A model generated the notes under the pieces. That model saw only the letters and a program-made list of their open reading frames with translations. It searched no databases and was not told the origin of the DNA. Positions 47,019 through 56,547 of a stretch of DNA of 64,000 nucleotides are shown here, piece after piece; the stretch's first letter is position 1, and every line of letters starts with the position of its first letter. The position numbers and the translations under genes are program-made. Source of the DNA: Prauserella rugosa (GTDB lineage: Bacteria; Actinomycetota; Actinomycetes; Mycobacteriales; Pseudonocardiaceae); contig NZ_JOIJ01000006.1 of NCBI RefSeq assembly GCF_000719975.1, forward strand, positions 186,001 through 250,000. Reading direction: 5' to 3'.

Positions 47019-47897
47019 ATGTTCCGTCTCCGCCAGAGCACGAGAGCCGCCGGGAACCAACGTTTCACACCAGTCCTACTCGTCGGCATCACCTCCCTCA
47101 TCGCTGCGGGCGCCTGCGGACTACCGGGCACCGGTTCGACAGTTCCCGAGGACTGCAAGCCCACCGCCGATGTGCAAACCCTCAACGAAGGCGAACTCAC
47201 GGTTCTGGTCGCTGAGCACCCACCGTTCGTCTCGATGAGCGGCAACGAGTTGACGGGCATCGACGGAGAACTGATCAACGACATCGCGGCGGATCTGTGC
47301 CTCGAGCTCAATGTCAGGTCGACGTCGTTCTCCGCGGTGATCGAGGGCCTCAAGACCGGGCGCGCAGACCTGTCCGCCGGCAACTGGACACTCGACGACG
47401 AGCGCCGGCGACTCTTCGAGGTCAGCGACGGCGTCTACACCAGCGGTATGGGCATCGTGACTCGCGACCGAGGCTGGTCCGCGGTCGGCGACCTCCAGGG
47501 CAAGTCTCTCGGAACGCCCCAGGGCTACCTCTGGGTCGACCAGCTCAACGATGTCTACGGCGCTGACAACGTCCGCCAGTACCAAACGGACACCGCCGTC
47601 CTCGACGACGTCAAAGCAGGCCGAATCGAGGCCGGTGTCGTCAGCCTGGCCGCCAACACGTGGCGCCTACGCCAAGACCAATACGCAGGGCTGACGATGA
47701 CGGAAATGAAGCCGACCCGGCATATTCCGTACACACAGGACCCGGCGACGTCGGTGGCGCTCATCGCCAAGGGCAACACCGCGCTCAAGAAAGCCACCAA
47801 CACGGCTATCAAGGACTACTACACATCCGGCAAGCTCGGGAAGGCGCTGGAGAAGGCAGGCCTCGACCCTGACACCGCCTACCCCGGCGGCGCGTGA
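47019..47897 (+). CDS. Amino-acid ABC transporter substrate-binding lipoprotein
   Basis: A 292-residue family 3 solute-binding protein. A lipoprotein signal with Cys33 in LIAAGACG anchors it outside the membrane. The mature part has [34 protein letters not shown] and [20 protein letters not shown], typical of polar amino-acid binders. The next three genes supply ATPase and permeases. The ligand is not evident; the downstream demethylase-type oxidases suggest an N-methylated amino acid. Confidence 0.93.
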   Translation: MFRLRQSTRAAGNQRFTPVLLVGITSLIAAGACGLPGTGSTVPEDCKPTADVQTLNEGELTVLVAEHPPFVSMSGNELTGIDGELINDIAADLCLELNVRSTSFSAVIEGLKTGRADLSAGNWTLDDERRRLFEVSDGVYTSGMGIVTRDRGWSAVGDLQGKSLGTPQGYLWVDQLNDVYGADNVRQYQTDTAVLDDVKAGRIEAGVVSLAANTWRLRQDQYAGLTMTEMKPTRHIPYTQDPATSVALIAKGNTALKKATNTAIKDYYTSGKLGKALEKAGLDPDTAYPGGA

Positions 47898-47940
47898 TTC
47901 CCGTCCGTCACGCCCTTCCCGCCGAAGCGATTGGCACATC

Positions 47941-48708
47941 ATGACTTTCGACAAGGCCCGCGTCCTCCTCCGAGCCGAGGCGATTGAGAAGTCCTTCCGC
48001 GGCAGCACCGTGCTCGACGGCATATCCATGGATGTCCACGCCGGTGAGGTCATCGCGCTCATCGGGCCGAGCGGCGCGGGAAAGAGCACGTTCCTTCGCT
48101 GCCTGAACTACCTCGAACAACCGACCAGCGGACACCTCAGCCTCGACGGCGAACCTGTGTTCGCCGATCCGTTGAAACCGTCGAAGTCGGAACTGCTGAG
48201 CCTGCGCAGACGTGTGGGCATGGTGTTCCAGGCGTTCAACCTCTTTCCTCATCTGTCGGTCATGGAGAACGTCACCATGGCGCAGCGACTCAACGGACGC
48301 CGCGCCAAGGACGAGGCCGAGGAGTACGCGCTGAAGCTGTTGAGCCAGGTGGGGGTCGAGGAGAAGGCCAAGGCCCGCCCCTCCGAGTGTTCCGGCGGCC
48401 AACAACAACGCGTCGCCATCGCGCGAGCGCTCTCCCAGGACCCGGACGTCATGCTGTTCGATGAACCGACCTCGGCGTTGGACCCCGAGGTCGGCAACGA
48501 CGTTCTGAAGGTGATGCGCGATCTGGCCGACGCCGGCACGACGATGATCGTGGTCACGCACGAGATGCGGTTCGCAGAACGGGTCGCAGATCGGGTATTG
48601 CTCCTCGACGAGGGGCGAATCCTGGAAGAAGGACCGCCGACCCGCGTGTTCCATCAGCCCGAGCACGCACGCACCAAGCGCTTCCTTGAGGCGGTGCTCC
48701 ACCGATGA
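47941..48708 (+). CDS. Polar amino-acid ABC transporter ATPase
   Basis: A 255-residue ATPase with Walker [11 protein letters not shown]-loop [16 protein letters not shown], signature [17 protein letters not shown] and Walker [16 protein letters not shown] followed by the switch histidine in VTHEM. These are the features of the GlnQ/HisP type. It drives import by the two permeases that follow; its stop overlaps the first permease ATG by four bases. Confidence 0.96.
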   Translation: MTFDKARVLLRAEAIEKSFRGSTVLDGISMDVHAGEVIALIGPSGAGKSTFLRCLNYLEQPTSGHLSLDGEPVFADPLKPSKSELLSLRRRVGMVFQAFNLFPHLSVMENVTMAQRLNGRRAKDEAEEYALKLLSQVGVEEKAKARPSECSGGQQQRVAIARALSQDPDVMLFDEPTSALDPEVGNDVLKVMRDLADAGTTMIVVTHEMRFAERVADRVLLLDEGRILEEGPPTRVFHQPEHARTKRFLEAVLHR

Positions 48709-49364
48709 GCGGCGGAGCGGACGTCGGCACCCTGTTCCAGGTGATCGGCACGGGTTTGGTCGTGACAGTCGTGATGACCGTCGTCGCCTTCTGCGCAGGC
48801 GCAGTGATCGCGGTGCCCGTCGCCTTGATGCGCACCTCACGAACGTGGCCGCTGCGCGCTCCTGCCGTCGCGTTCATCGACCTCGTGCGCGGCATCCCCA
48901 TCCTGGTATGGCTGCTCATCATCTTCTACGGACTCGGCAACATCGTGTCGCTGGATCCACTACCCGCGGCTCTCATCGGCCTGACCCTCATCTCGAGCGC
49001 GTATCTCGCCGAGAACTTCCGTGCCGGCATCGAGAACGTGCACGCCGGACAGAAGGAAGCGGCAGCTGCGCTCGGCCTGAGCCGCGCCCATCAGTTCTGG
49101 CGCGTGGTCGCACCACAGGCCGTCAACATCGCCATGCCGCCCTCCGCCTCGTTCGCCGTAGCGTTACTCAAAGACACGGCGATCGCCGCGATCATCGGCG
49201 TTACCGATATCATCTTCTTCGCCCAGCAGGAGGTGGCACGCGGTGCACCGGCCGTCGCAGCCTTCCTCATCGCAGGGGTATTCTATCTGATCGTCAGCAT
49301 TCCCCTGTCGTACTTCTCCCGCTTCGTGGACCACAGGATTCGCAAGAAGGTGGTCGTCGTATGA
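48705..49364 (+). CDS. Polar amino-acid ABC transporter permease 1
   Basis: A 219-residue permease with about five membrane helices. [20 protein letters not shown] and the EAA loop [30 protein letters not shown] mark the HisM/GlnP family. It forms the channel with permease 2. ATG 48705 and the stop both overlap neighbours by four bases. One TTA leucine codon is at 49164. Confidence 0.95.
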   Translation: MSGGADVGTLFQVIGTGLVVTVVMTVVAFCAGAVIAVPVALMRTSRTWPLRAPAVAFIDLVRGIPILVWLLIIFYGLGNIVSLDPLPAALIGLTLISSAYLAENFRAGIENVHAGQKEAAAALGLSRAHQFWRVVAPQAVNIAMPPSASFAVALLKDTAIAAIIGVTDIIFFAQQEVARGAPAVAAFLIAGVFYLIVSIPLSYFSRFVDHRIRKKVVVV

Positions 49365-50008
49365 CATTCCTGAACGACTGGGCACACTGGCTGCCAAGTC
49401 TACTGCAGGGACTCGGGACGTCACTGCTTCTGACCCTGTGCGTCGCGGCGATAGGGTTCCCACTCGGTCTCGCTCTGGCACTGCTGAGCATCGCCCCTGT
49501 GCGAATAGTGCGAATCCTGTCGATCGCCTTCATCGAACTGTTCCGTGGCATTCCACTTCTGGTCGTGATATTCTTTGCCTACTTCGGGTTCCCGGACATT
49601 GGAATCGTGATCAGTGCGTTCGCCACGATCGTGGTGGCACATTCACTGAACCTGGGTGCCTATTCCAGTGAGGTCTTCCGGGCCGGGATCCTGCACGTGG
49701 GAGCCGGACAACGCGAGGCGGCGACGAGCCTCGGACTGACCCAATGGCACGCGTTCTCCCGAGTCGTGCTCCCCCAAGCCTTGCGGGCCGTGCCCGGACC
49801 CCTCATGTCATTTCTCATTATGGTCTTCCAATCGACGTCACTGGCGTTCGCCATCGGCGTCGGAGAGATGACCAGTAAATCATTCTCCATCGGATCGACG
49901 ACATTCGACTACCTTTCGGTTCTCGTACTGGCCGGCATCATCTACGCCGTCATCTGCATCGCCTCCGCACGCGTCGTCGCCAGGGCCGAAGCGAAGATGC
50001 GCACATAA
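49361..50008 (+). CDS. Polar amino-acid ABC transporter permease 2
   Basis: A 215-residue permease with FIELFRGIPLLVVIFFAYFG and the EAA loop LHVGAGQREAATSLGLTQWHAFSRVVLPQA. It pairs with permease 1 as a heterodimeric channel. The true start is ATG 49361 (ATGA overlap); an open frame extending to 48686 is a read-through of the neighbour. The codon choice here is less GC-biased than in the first half of the window. Confidence 0.94.
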   Translation: MTFLNDWAHWLPSLLQGLGTSLLLTLCVAAIGFPLGLALALLSIAPVRIVRILSIAFIELFRGIPLLVVIFFAYFGFPDIGIVISAFATIVVAHSLNLGAYSSEVFRAGILHVGAGQREAATSLGLTQWHAFSRVVLPQALRAVPGPLMSFLIMVFQSTSLAFAIGVGEMTSKSFSIGSTTFDYLSVLVLAGIIYAVICIASARVVARAEAKMRT

Positions 50009-50058
50009 ATCGCCTATCCGACTGAATCCGAACCTCTCACTCGCACGAAGGCAGATTC

Positions 50059-52101
50059 ATGATCGAGGATCCACTTCTGACTCCTTACCAGCTGTCCGGC
50101 TTGAATCTCAGGAATAGAATAGTAAGCACTGCACATTCATCCCGATACACGAGCGGAGGAATCCCCACGGAGCGGTACCGGGCCTACCAAGAACAGAAAG
50201 CCCGAGGCGGGGTCGGTCTCGTCACACTCGGCGGATCGGCCGTCGTCTCACGTGATTCTCCGCCGGCCTTCGGCAACATCACGATGTACAAGGACGAGGT
50301 CGTCGGCGCCCTGGAACGCGTCGTCGATTCGTGTCGAACGTACGGTAGCGGCGTCTTCCTCCAGCTCACCCACCTGGGTCGGCGTACGACCGACCACACC
50401 GGCGACTGGCTTCCCACTGTGTCGTCGGCGTCCCTGAGGGAACCCGCGCACCGCGCATACCCGAAGGCCGCGGAACCGTGGGACGAGGACCGTATCGTGG
50501 CAGACTTCGCCGCAGCTGCGGAACGGGCCATGGCAGCCGGCGTCGATGGGATCGAACTCGAACACTACGGACACCTCCTCGATGCGTTCGCCTCGCCTTG
50601 GCATCTGTCGAGGCTGTCACCGGACGACCGTGCCCGTGCGACGCAGCTACCGGAACGCGTCATCCGCGCCATCACCGATGTCATCGGCGACGACATGGTC
50701 CTCGGCGTACGGATGGCCGTTGACGAACGTCGGGCCGACGGGCTGGACCTCGATGCAGCACACTCCCTGCTGAGACGCTACGTCGCCCTGGGGATTCGCT
50801 TCGTCAACGTTGTCGTCGGGACGATCGAGTCGGCCACCCGCCTGTCGGAGGTCATACCGGGTGCCGGCCACAAGTCGGCACCGTTCCTCGATACCGTGGC
50901 CGAGGTGAAACGTTCGCATCCGGACGTCACCGTGCTGCACGCCGCCAAGATCGACGATGTCGCTACCGCCCGACACGCGATCTCGAACGGCTTTATGGAC
51001 CTCGTCGGGATGACCCGTGCGAATATCGCCGACCCCTATCTCGTGACAAAGATCCGGGAACGGAGGGAACGCGATATCCGCCCGTGCATCGGCGCGCGGT
51101 ACTGCCTCGAGGGCGGTACGACCGGTGGCGTCGTATGCGTGCACAACCCGGCTGTCGGACGTGAAACGCACTTGCGTCACGAGATCGACACCACCGCACG
51201 GCGTTCTCGCAAGGTGGTCGTCGTCGGCGCAGGCCCTGCCGGACTCGAGGCAGCACACGTCGCCGCCAAGCGGGGACACGAGGTCACCGTGCTGGAAGCC
51301 GCGTCCGAGGCGGGAGGCCAGGTCAACCTGCTCATCGCCAACGACCGCAGGCGCGACCTCGCCGGCGCCGTCGATTGGCGGCTCGAGCAGGCCAGGAAGT
51401 ACGGCGTCGAGTTCCGTTTCGGCGTGTTCGCCGACGAAACCATCGTGCTGGCGACGAAGCCGGACGTCGTCGTCGTGGCCACCGGCGGTCTCGCCCGCAC
51501 GCCGTCGGAGGCCGGGCTGCATCTCGCCGACCAGGTCGACGACATCTGGACCGTCTTCGAACAGCCCCACAGACGTTACGGACGGGTGCTGCTGTACGAC
51601 GATGACGGACGTTACCCCTCACTCGATGCCGTGGAGGTGCTGGCAAAAGCGGGCAACACAGTGACCTACGCCAGCCCCGAACGGTCGGTAGGTGTGGAGG
51701 TCGGAGCGTTGAACTTCGCCGATTTCCAGGCGACGTTCGACCGCCACGGCGTGACCTTTGCCATCGCCCGCGGCCTTCACTGCGTGGAACCGCACGAGAA
51801 CGGGGCGACGATGACGGCCACACTCGAGACAGAAGCCGGCGCTCCGGCCGAGCGCGTCACATGCGACGCGGTCTTCTACGCAGGAGGAACAAACCCCAAC
51901 GACGAGTTGTACCACGCACTGCGCGCCCACTCATCGAACGAGGGGCGGGTAGACTACGACGCGTTCATCCGCGGTGATCCGCAGCCGCAGCCACACGTTC
52001 CGGACTCGCGATTCGCGCTCTACCGTGTCGGGGACGCGATCACCAGCCGGAATATGCACGCGGCGATCCTCGACGCCCACCGCCTGGCGTTGGGGGTGTG
52101 A
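50059..52101 (+). CDS. TMADH/dimethylglycine-demethylase-like NADH:flavin oxidoreductase
   Basis: A 680-residue flavoprotein. Residues 1-340 are an old-yellow-enzyme TIM barrel (LTPYQLSGLNLRNRIV, FLQLTHLGRR, a GIELEHYGHLLDAFASP active-site segment). A cluster motif follows, then FAD/NAD folds beginning KVVVVGAGPAGLEAAHVA at 385. Relatives include trimethylamine dehydrogenase, DgcA and N-methylproline demethylase, which remove N-methyl groups. In the [4Fe-4S] motif only Cys343, 349 and 360 are present; the second canonical cysteine is Ala346 (CIGARYC). It follows the ABC permeases by 50 bases and overlaps the next oxidase (GTGA). Confidence 0.9.
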   Translation: MIEDPLLTPYQLSGLNLRNRIVSTAHSSRYTSGGIPTERYRAYQEQKARGGVGLVTLGGSAVVSRDSPPAFGNITMYKDEVVGALERVVDSCRTYGSGVFLQLTHLGRRTTDHTGDWLPTVSSASLREPAHRAYPKAAEPWDEDRIVADFAAAAERAMAAGVDGIELEHYGHLLDAFASPWHLSRLSPDDRARATQLPERVIRAITDVIGDDMVLGVRMAVDERRADGLDLDAAHSLLRRYVALGIRFVNVVVGTIESATRLSEVIPGAGHKSAPFLDTVAEVKRSHPDVTVLHAAKIDDVATARHAISNGFMDLVGMTRANIADPYLVTKIRERRERDIRPCIGARYCLEGGTTGGVVCVHNPAVGRETHLRHEIDTTARRSRKVVVVGAGPAGLEAAHVAAKRGHEVTVLEAASEAGGQVNLLIANDRRRDLAGAVDWRLEQARKYGVEFRFGVFADETIVLATKPDVVVVATGGLARTPSEAGLHLADQVDDIWTVFEQPHRRYGRVLLYDDDGRYPSLDAVEVLAKAGNTVTYASPERSVGVEVGALNFADFQATFDRHGVTFAIARGLHCVEPHENGATMTATLETEAGAPAERVTCDAVFYAGGTNPNDELYHALRAHSSNEGRVDYDAFIRGDPQPQPHVPDSRFALYRVGDAITSRNMHAAILDAHRLALGV

Positions 52102-53318
52102 GTGGCGTGCACCGAACCAGTAACAAGGCGCTTCGCGTCGCGGTCGTCGGCCTCGGTGCAGTGGGTTCGCAGGTACTGTGGCAACTCAGCCGTCGATCCG
52201 ATGTGGACGTACATGGGTTTGAGTCCTCCTACGCCGGGCACCCGGAAGCGGGAGCAGGGGGCGAGTCTCGTCTGTACCGCAACTTCGAAATGGACGACCC
52301 CGCCTACGAGGCGGTGATCAATCGTGCCGACGCCCTGTGGCACGAACTCGAATCGACAACGGGGCGCCGGCTGCGGTACCCGACCGGCGTCCTTCTCGTC
52401 GGCGACCAGTCGAGCCCGCAATTGCAACGTGCTGTGCAGTCGGCCGACCGTTCCGACAAGCCGTCTCGTACTCTGACCCCTCAGCAACTGCGGTCCGAAC
52501 ACCGGCAGATCTCGGTCGCCGACACCGACGTCGGCCTCTGGGACCCGCACGGCGGCGTCATCCGCCCGGAACTGACGGTCTCCACCACCGTCGATCTCGC
52601 CAGGCACCACGGCGCGGTCGTCCACGAGTTCAGTAGGGTCACGTCGATCGATGCCCACGACGGGGGTACCAGGCTCGAGACTGCGGAAGGAGCGCAGATC
52701 TTCGACCGCGTCGTCGTGGCCTGCGGCGGATGGACCACCAAGCTGCGGCCGGCACTACGTGACACGGTCGTCGTTCGCCGTCTCACATCCGCGTGGTTCC
52801 ACGCTCAGGATGAGGAGTACCTGGGCGACATGGTGCCGTTCATGCGCACCGCTCCGAGCTACTGCTACGGGATACCCGCCCCGGGGGGTAGCACCATCAA
52901 GCTGGGCCTGGGCTTCAACGACCACCTCCCGGTCGCTGACCCCGACACCGTCGCGCGGACGCCTCCACCGGAGGAAGCCGACCGTTTCGCCTGGATCGTC
53001 GACAAAGTACTGCCGGGCCTGCAATCACGGCCCGTCCGGATGAGCACGTATCTCGAGAGCTACACCACGTCGATGCACGACTACATCGGTTTCGACCCGC
53101 ACATGTCGGACGTCGTGATTCTCACCGGATTCTCCGGCCACGGATTCAAGGTGAGTCCGGCCATCGGCGAGATCGGCGCTCAACTGGCTGTCCACGGAAC
53201 GAGTGATATCGACCTGCAGTTCCTCCGTGACGCGCCTGCAGTGTTCGACATCGTCGACCCCGTCGCAGGAGAGACGACCTACAACGACATCGTCTCGAGC
53301 CGACCGTCCCAGAAGTGA
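52098..53318 (+). CDS. Monomeric sarcosine oxidase-like FAD oxidoreductase
   Basis: A 406-residue DAO-family enzyme resembling monomeric sarcosine oxidase and N-methyltryptophan oxidase. FAD binding: VAVVGLGAVGSQVLWQLSRR (14-33); SRLYRNFEMDD and GFSGHGFKVSPAIGE (344-358) are family motifs. At the site where monomeric sarcosine oxidase binds FAD through a cysteine (CMYT), this protein has ESYT with Glu320, so the flavin is probably not covalently held there. It should oxidise an N-methyl or secondary amino acid. GTG 52098 overlaps the preceding stop. Confidence 0.88.
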   Translation: MSGVHRTSNKALRVAVVGLGAVGSQVLWQLSRRSDVDVHGFESSYAGHPEAGAGGESRLYRNFEMDDPAYEAVINRADALWHELESTTGRRLRYPTGVLLVGDQSSPQLQRAVQSADRSDKPSRTLTPQQLRSEHRQISVADTDVGLWDPHGGVIRPELTVSTTVDLARHHGAVVHEFSRVTSIDAHDGGTRLETAEGAQIFDRVVVACGGWTTKLRPALRDTVVVRRLTSAWFHAQDEEYLGDMVPFMRTAPSYCYGIPAPGGSTIKLGLGFNDHLPVADPDTVARTPPPEEADRFAWIVDKVLPGLQSRPVRMSTYLESYTTSMHDYIGFDPHMSDVVILTGFSGHGFKVSPAIGEIGAQLAVHGTSDIDLQFLRDAPAVFDIVDPVAGETTYNDIVSSRPSQK

Positions 53319-53362
53319 CCGCTTTCGCACACCTCCGTCACCGAAGGTAAGGAGCAGCACAG

Positions 53363-54064
53363 ATGAAGAACACTCGACCCATCGCCACGTTCGACTGTTA
53401 CCGGACGCTCATCGACTTCGACCTCAACCGCGCCACCCTTCCCATCGTCCGTGCGGAACTGGACGAGATCGGGATCGACCATGCGACCTTTCTGGATAAC
53501 CTTCGCGTAATGAGATTCCACGCAGTCGCGCAGGGGCCTTATCGGCGCTACCAGGATCTCGTTACTGAAACGCTGGAATGTTGCATGTTGATGCACGGTG
53601 CGCGGTATCGTCCCGAGTTCGGAGCTCGACTCCTCGACAAAGCACGTAATTTTCCCGTCTTCCCCGAAGTGCCGGACGCTCTTGAGGAGTTGAAGGCGTC
53701 CGGCGTTCAGCTGGCGATCATCAGCAACTCCGACAACGACTTCATCCGACACCACGTCCGGACCATCGGTGTCGAGTTCGACTACGTAGTGACCGCAGAG
53801 GATGCAGGCTGGTACAAACCGAGGAAGGGCGCCTTCGAACATCTCTGGTCGGTGATCGACCGGGATCCCTCCCTCATCACCCATGTGGCTCAAGGCTGGG
53901 ACTACGACATCATACCGACCAAGCAGTACGGCATCCGCCGAGTCTGGGTGAATCGCTACGGATTTCCCGGTAGCTCCTTTTACCAACCATATTTCGAGGT
54001 CCCCAACCTGATCACCCTCCCCGACCTGTTCAACCAGCACGTGCTCCAGGGGGCCACTGCATAA
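53363..54064 (+). CDS. HAD-superfamily hydrolase (haloacid dehalogenase type II-like)
   Basis: A 233-residue HAD protein. Motif I is FDCYRTLIDFD with the nucleophile Asp11, motif II is AIISNSDNDFI, the lysine is in YKPRKGAF and motif III is HVAQGWDYDIIP. The cap insert after motif I resembles L-2-haloacid dehalogenases, but a phosphatase role cannot be excluded. It follows the oxidase by 44 bases with AAGGAG and is probably the last gene of this operon. Its role in N-methyl amino-acid breakdown is not obvious. Confidence 0.88.
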   Translation: MKNTRPIATFDCYRTLIDFDLNRATLPIVRAELDEIGIDHATFLDNLRVMRFHAVAQGPYRRYQDLVTETLECCMLMHGARYRPEFGARLLDKARNFPVFPEVPDALEELKASGVQLAIISNSDNDFIRHHVRTIGVEFDYVVTAEDAGWYKPRKGAFEHLWSVIDRDPSLITHVAQGWDYDIIPTKQYGIRRVWVNRYGFPGSSFYQPYFEVPNLITLPDLFNQHVLQGATA

Positions 54065-54184
54065 CGTTTTGGAGCCCCCGCATCCAGGACGCCATCGTCG
54101 TGCGGCCGTGGCCACACGACGGAACCGGGTGGCTTGCGCATCCGTCCCAGCGGTTCGCACCAGCCTCCCGGAAGGACTCCCCCC

Positions 54185-54643
54185 ATGGCGATCGGACCCA
54201 CACTCGCTCTGCTGGCACTGATCGCGGCGTGCGGCGGGGTTGCCGTCGTCGGGGTGCGGAAGGTGCGCGGGCACAGGCGGCTCCTGCGCACCGGTGTTCA
54301 CGTGCGGTCGGTCATCGTCGGCGTGCGCCAGCTGACGGTGCCGGACACGATCCGGTTCGCGCCCATCGTGCGTTACCAGCTGCACGGGCGGGTGTGGGAC
54401 TCCGAGCCACGCGGTGGACAGCATGTGCTCAAGACCGGACGCATCGTCAACACACATCGCAGCGGCGAGGCCTGCGTCGGCCAGCCGATGGACGTGTGGG
54501 TCGATCCGGAGAATCCGCACGTTTCGGCCGTCGGGGGCACCGACCGGCTAGGGGTGCTGCTCATCGTCGTCGGCACGGCGTTCGGCCTCCTGTTGCTCCT
54601 GATCGCCCTCATCGCCTTCGCCGCCACCGCCGCGCAGTCGTAG
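54185..54643 (+). CDS. DUF3592-like membrane protein
   Basis: A 152-residue protein with a membrane helix at each end (about residues 5-23 and 125-148) and a soluble beta-rich middle containing PIVRYQLHGRVWDSEPRGG and VDPENPHVS, the pattern of DUF3592 proteins. Function unknown. ATG 54185 with GGAAGGA upstream is chosen over an in-frame ATG at 54134. It is isolated from the preceding operon. Confidence 0.8.
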   Translation: MAIGPTLALLALIAACGGVAVVGVRKVRGHRRLLRTGVHVRSVIVGVRQLTVPDTIRFAPIVRYQLHGRVWDSEPRGGQHVLKTGRIVNTHRSGEACVGQPMDVWVDPENPHVSAVGGTDRLGVLLIVVGTAFGLLLLLIALIAFAATAAQS

Positions 54644-54732
54644 GCGCCAGGGTCGTGAGAGTTGGGGGCGCGAGAGCGGCAGGCCACGACAACGCTGCCG
54701 CGGCCCGCCGCCCCTTCACCTCGACGGTCCGA

Positions 54733-55728
54733 TCACGCGCCGCTCTTCAGCGCGCTCCAGGTGTCGGGGCCGACGACACCGTCGGCGGCGAGACCCCGCG
54801 ACTCCTGGTACTGCTTGACCGCCGACAACGTCGCCGAACCCAGTTTTCCGTCGATCCCCAGGTCGATGCGCAGCGTGGCGTTCAGGCCACGCTGGAGGTA
54901 CTTGACCTCCTCGCCGCTCGAACCCTCCCGCAGCTTGTCTCCGGCCGCAGGTGCGGTGAGCAGCGCACCCCAGCTCTTCGGGCCGAGCACCGCGTCGACC
55001 TCGGCACCGACCTCCTCCTGGAACGCCTTGAGCGAGGCGACGGTCGCCTCCCCGAAGACCCCGTCGACCTCCGTGTCGTAGCCTGCCTGGGTGAGCAGGG
55101 TCTGGGCCAGCTCCACCTTCTCGCCGCGGTCACCCTCCCGCAGCTTCGGGAAGTCGTTCACCACGTCACCGCCACCGGGCAGGCCCGGGAAGCTGTAACC
55201 GATCGCCGATCCCTGGCTCACCGTGGAGTGGCAGGTGAAGTCGTCCAGCAGCGACCCGTCACGGATGACCGAGTCGTTGCGCTCGATCTGGAAGTGCAGG
55301 TGCGGACCGGTCGACGACCCGGTGTTGCCGACCGTGCCGATGACCTGCCCCTTCGTGACCGACTCCCCGGTCGACACAGCCTTCGAGTCGAGGTGCAGGT
55401 AGCGCGTCTCCCAGCCGCTCGCATGGTCGAGCACGATGCGGTTACCGGGACTGTCGGCGTAGTCCGCCTGGCGGACGGTGCCGTCCGCCGACGCGACCAC
55501 CGGCGTGCCCACGGACGCCGCGATGTCGAATCCGTCGTGGCTGTTACCGGACGTGCAGTAACCGTTGGGCGTGCCCGTCACCTTGCCGCTCGCCGGCACG
55601 ATCATCGCGCCCTCCTCGGCGAGCGCACTCGGCGCACCGAGCGTCAGCGCCATCCCGGCGGCGAGGCCCACTGCGGCAACCCCGGACACGGCACGTCTCG
55701 CAGCGAATTCACGATTCCGCGCAATCAT
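54733..55728 (-). CDS. Secreted M23 metallopeptidase with two peptidoglycan-binding domains
   Basis: A 331-residue exported protein. Residues 1-37 are a signal peptide ending APSALA-EE. The M23 domain has HDGFDIAA (His64, Asp68) and GPHLHFQ (His143, His145), the complete zinc set of lysostaphin-type endopeptidases. Two PG_binding_1 repeats follow (KLREGDRGEKVELAQTLL; KLREGSSGEEVKYLQRGL), ending at the C-terminus. It should trim cell-wall cross-links. ATG 55728 has GGGGG eight bases upstream; ATG 55743 is an alternative in the same frame. Confidence 0.93.
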   Translation of the reverse strand: MIARNREFAARRAVSGVAAVGLAAGMALTLGAPSALAEEGAMIVPASGKVTGTPNGYCTSGNSHDGFDIAASVGTPVVASADGTVRQADYADSPGNRIVLDHASGWETRYLHLDSKAVSTGESVTKGQVIGTVGNTGSSTGPHLHFQIERNDSVIRDGSLLDDFTCHSTVSQGSAIGYSFPGLPGGGDVVNDFPKLREGDRGEKVELAQTLLTQAGYDTEVDGVFGEATVASLKAFQEEVGAEVDAVLGPKSWGALLTAPAAGDKLREGSSGEEVKYLQRGLNATLRIDLGIDGKLGSATLSAVKQYQESRGLAADGVVGPDTWSALKSGA

Positions 55729-56074
55729 GGTTGTTACCCCCATGTTCGTAGTGATCACCTGTTGCGGCGATCGCCTGTCGCGATCACTCACGTGGCCATC
55801 GTTGCAACGCGGCCACCGCCTCGGCCATGGAAAACACCGAAAGTCCGATCAGGACGGAACGAAGGTCGTAGATTCGGATTCTCTGCTGTGCCCACGGAAC
55901 GAGGATCGACGGTGGCACGTCGAACCCGCGTGGACAGACACAAGAAGCTCGCACTGTGCGACGCTGATCCTCGTTCTCGCGCCCTTCGCGGTGTACATCG
56001 GCTCCGAGTCGTGACGGAGTCCGGCAGCAAGGGCTTGTGTACGCCGAACGCATCGAGCCTGGAACGATAGACGC
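55729..56074. other. Intergenic region upstream of the M23 gene
   Basis: No gene is supported. The part next to the M23 gene carries nested palindromes (55750-55788). The middle contains overlapping short open frames on both strands without ribosome sites or family resemblance. No riboswitch of the kinds often found before cell-wall hydrolase genes was recognised. Confidence 0.4.
55750..55788. repeat. Nested palindrome before the M23 gene
   Basis: AGTGATC (55750-55756) and GATCACT (55782-55788) flank the perfect palindrome GGCGATCGCC (55766-55775). The structure lies in the untranslated leader of the M23 gene and could be an operator pair or an RNA fold. Confidence 0.5.
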
Positions 56075-56503
56075 GTGTGGCGCAGGACCGCGATCCTCGG
56101 TGTCGCCGCGAGCGCGCTCACGGCATGCGGCGCCGCCGGGCGCCCCCGTGCCGACGTCCCCGCTGTGGAGGCCGCACTGCACGCGGCGGTCCGAGCCCGC
56201 CCCGGGTACGTCTCCGGCCGTGTCCGATACCAGGACGGCGTCGGGCCCGGGACCCGCATCAGCGGCAACATCACCCTCGCCGCCGACGATCACGGGCGGG
56301 CCATCGCCGAGTTCACCGACGTGTTGCGGGCAGTGCACGGCGCCTACCGGAACCAGGAGAACACCAGAACCGCGTCCGTCCGGTTGCGTGCCCATTGGGG
56401 TGGCGACACCCGAAACATGATCGATCCGGACGAGGTCGTTCGGCCTGCGGACGGCCTCACCGTCGACACCGACGACCTTGCACGGCACTTCGGACCGCCG
56501 TGA
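56075..56503 (+). CDS. Hypothetical lipoprotein
   Basis: A 142-residue protein with a short lipoprotein signal; Cys18 in SALTACGA is the expected lipid-anchor site. The mature part is a single small domain with VRARPGYVSGRVRYQDGVGPG and SVRLRAHWGG. I do not recognise the family. Start GTG at 56075. It is followed by the next gene after a gap of about 45 bases. Confidence 0.72.
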   Translation: MWRRTAILGVAASALTACGAAGRPRADVPAVEAALHAAVRARPGYVSGRVRYQDGVGPGTRISGNITLAADDHGRAIAEFTDVLRAVHGAYRNQENTRTASVRLRAHWGGDTRNMIDPDEVVRPADGLTVDTDDLARHFGPP

Positions 56504-56547
56504 GCCGGATGGGAACCACCTGCGATCGACACCCGTCACAGCTGCCG

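Noticed and set aside
55744..56074. Riboswitch (cyclic-di-AMP type) before the M23 peptidase gene
   Set aside because: Such elements are common before actinobacterial wall hydrolases, but their conserved core could not be found; only nested palindromes are visible.
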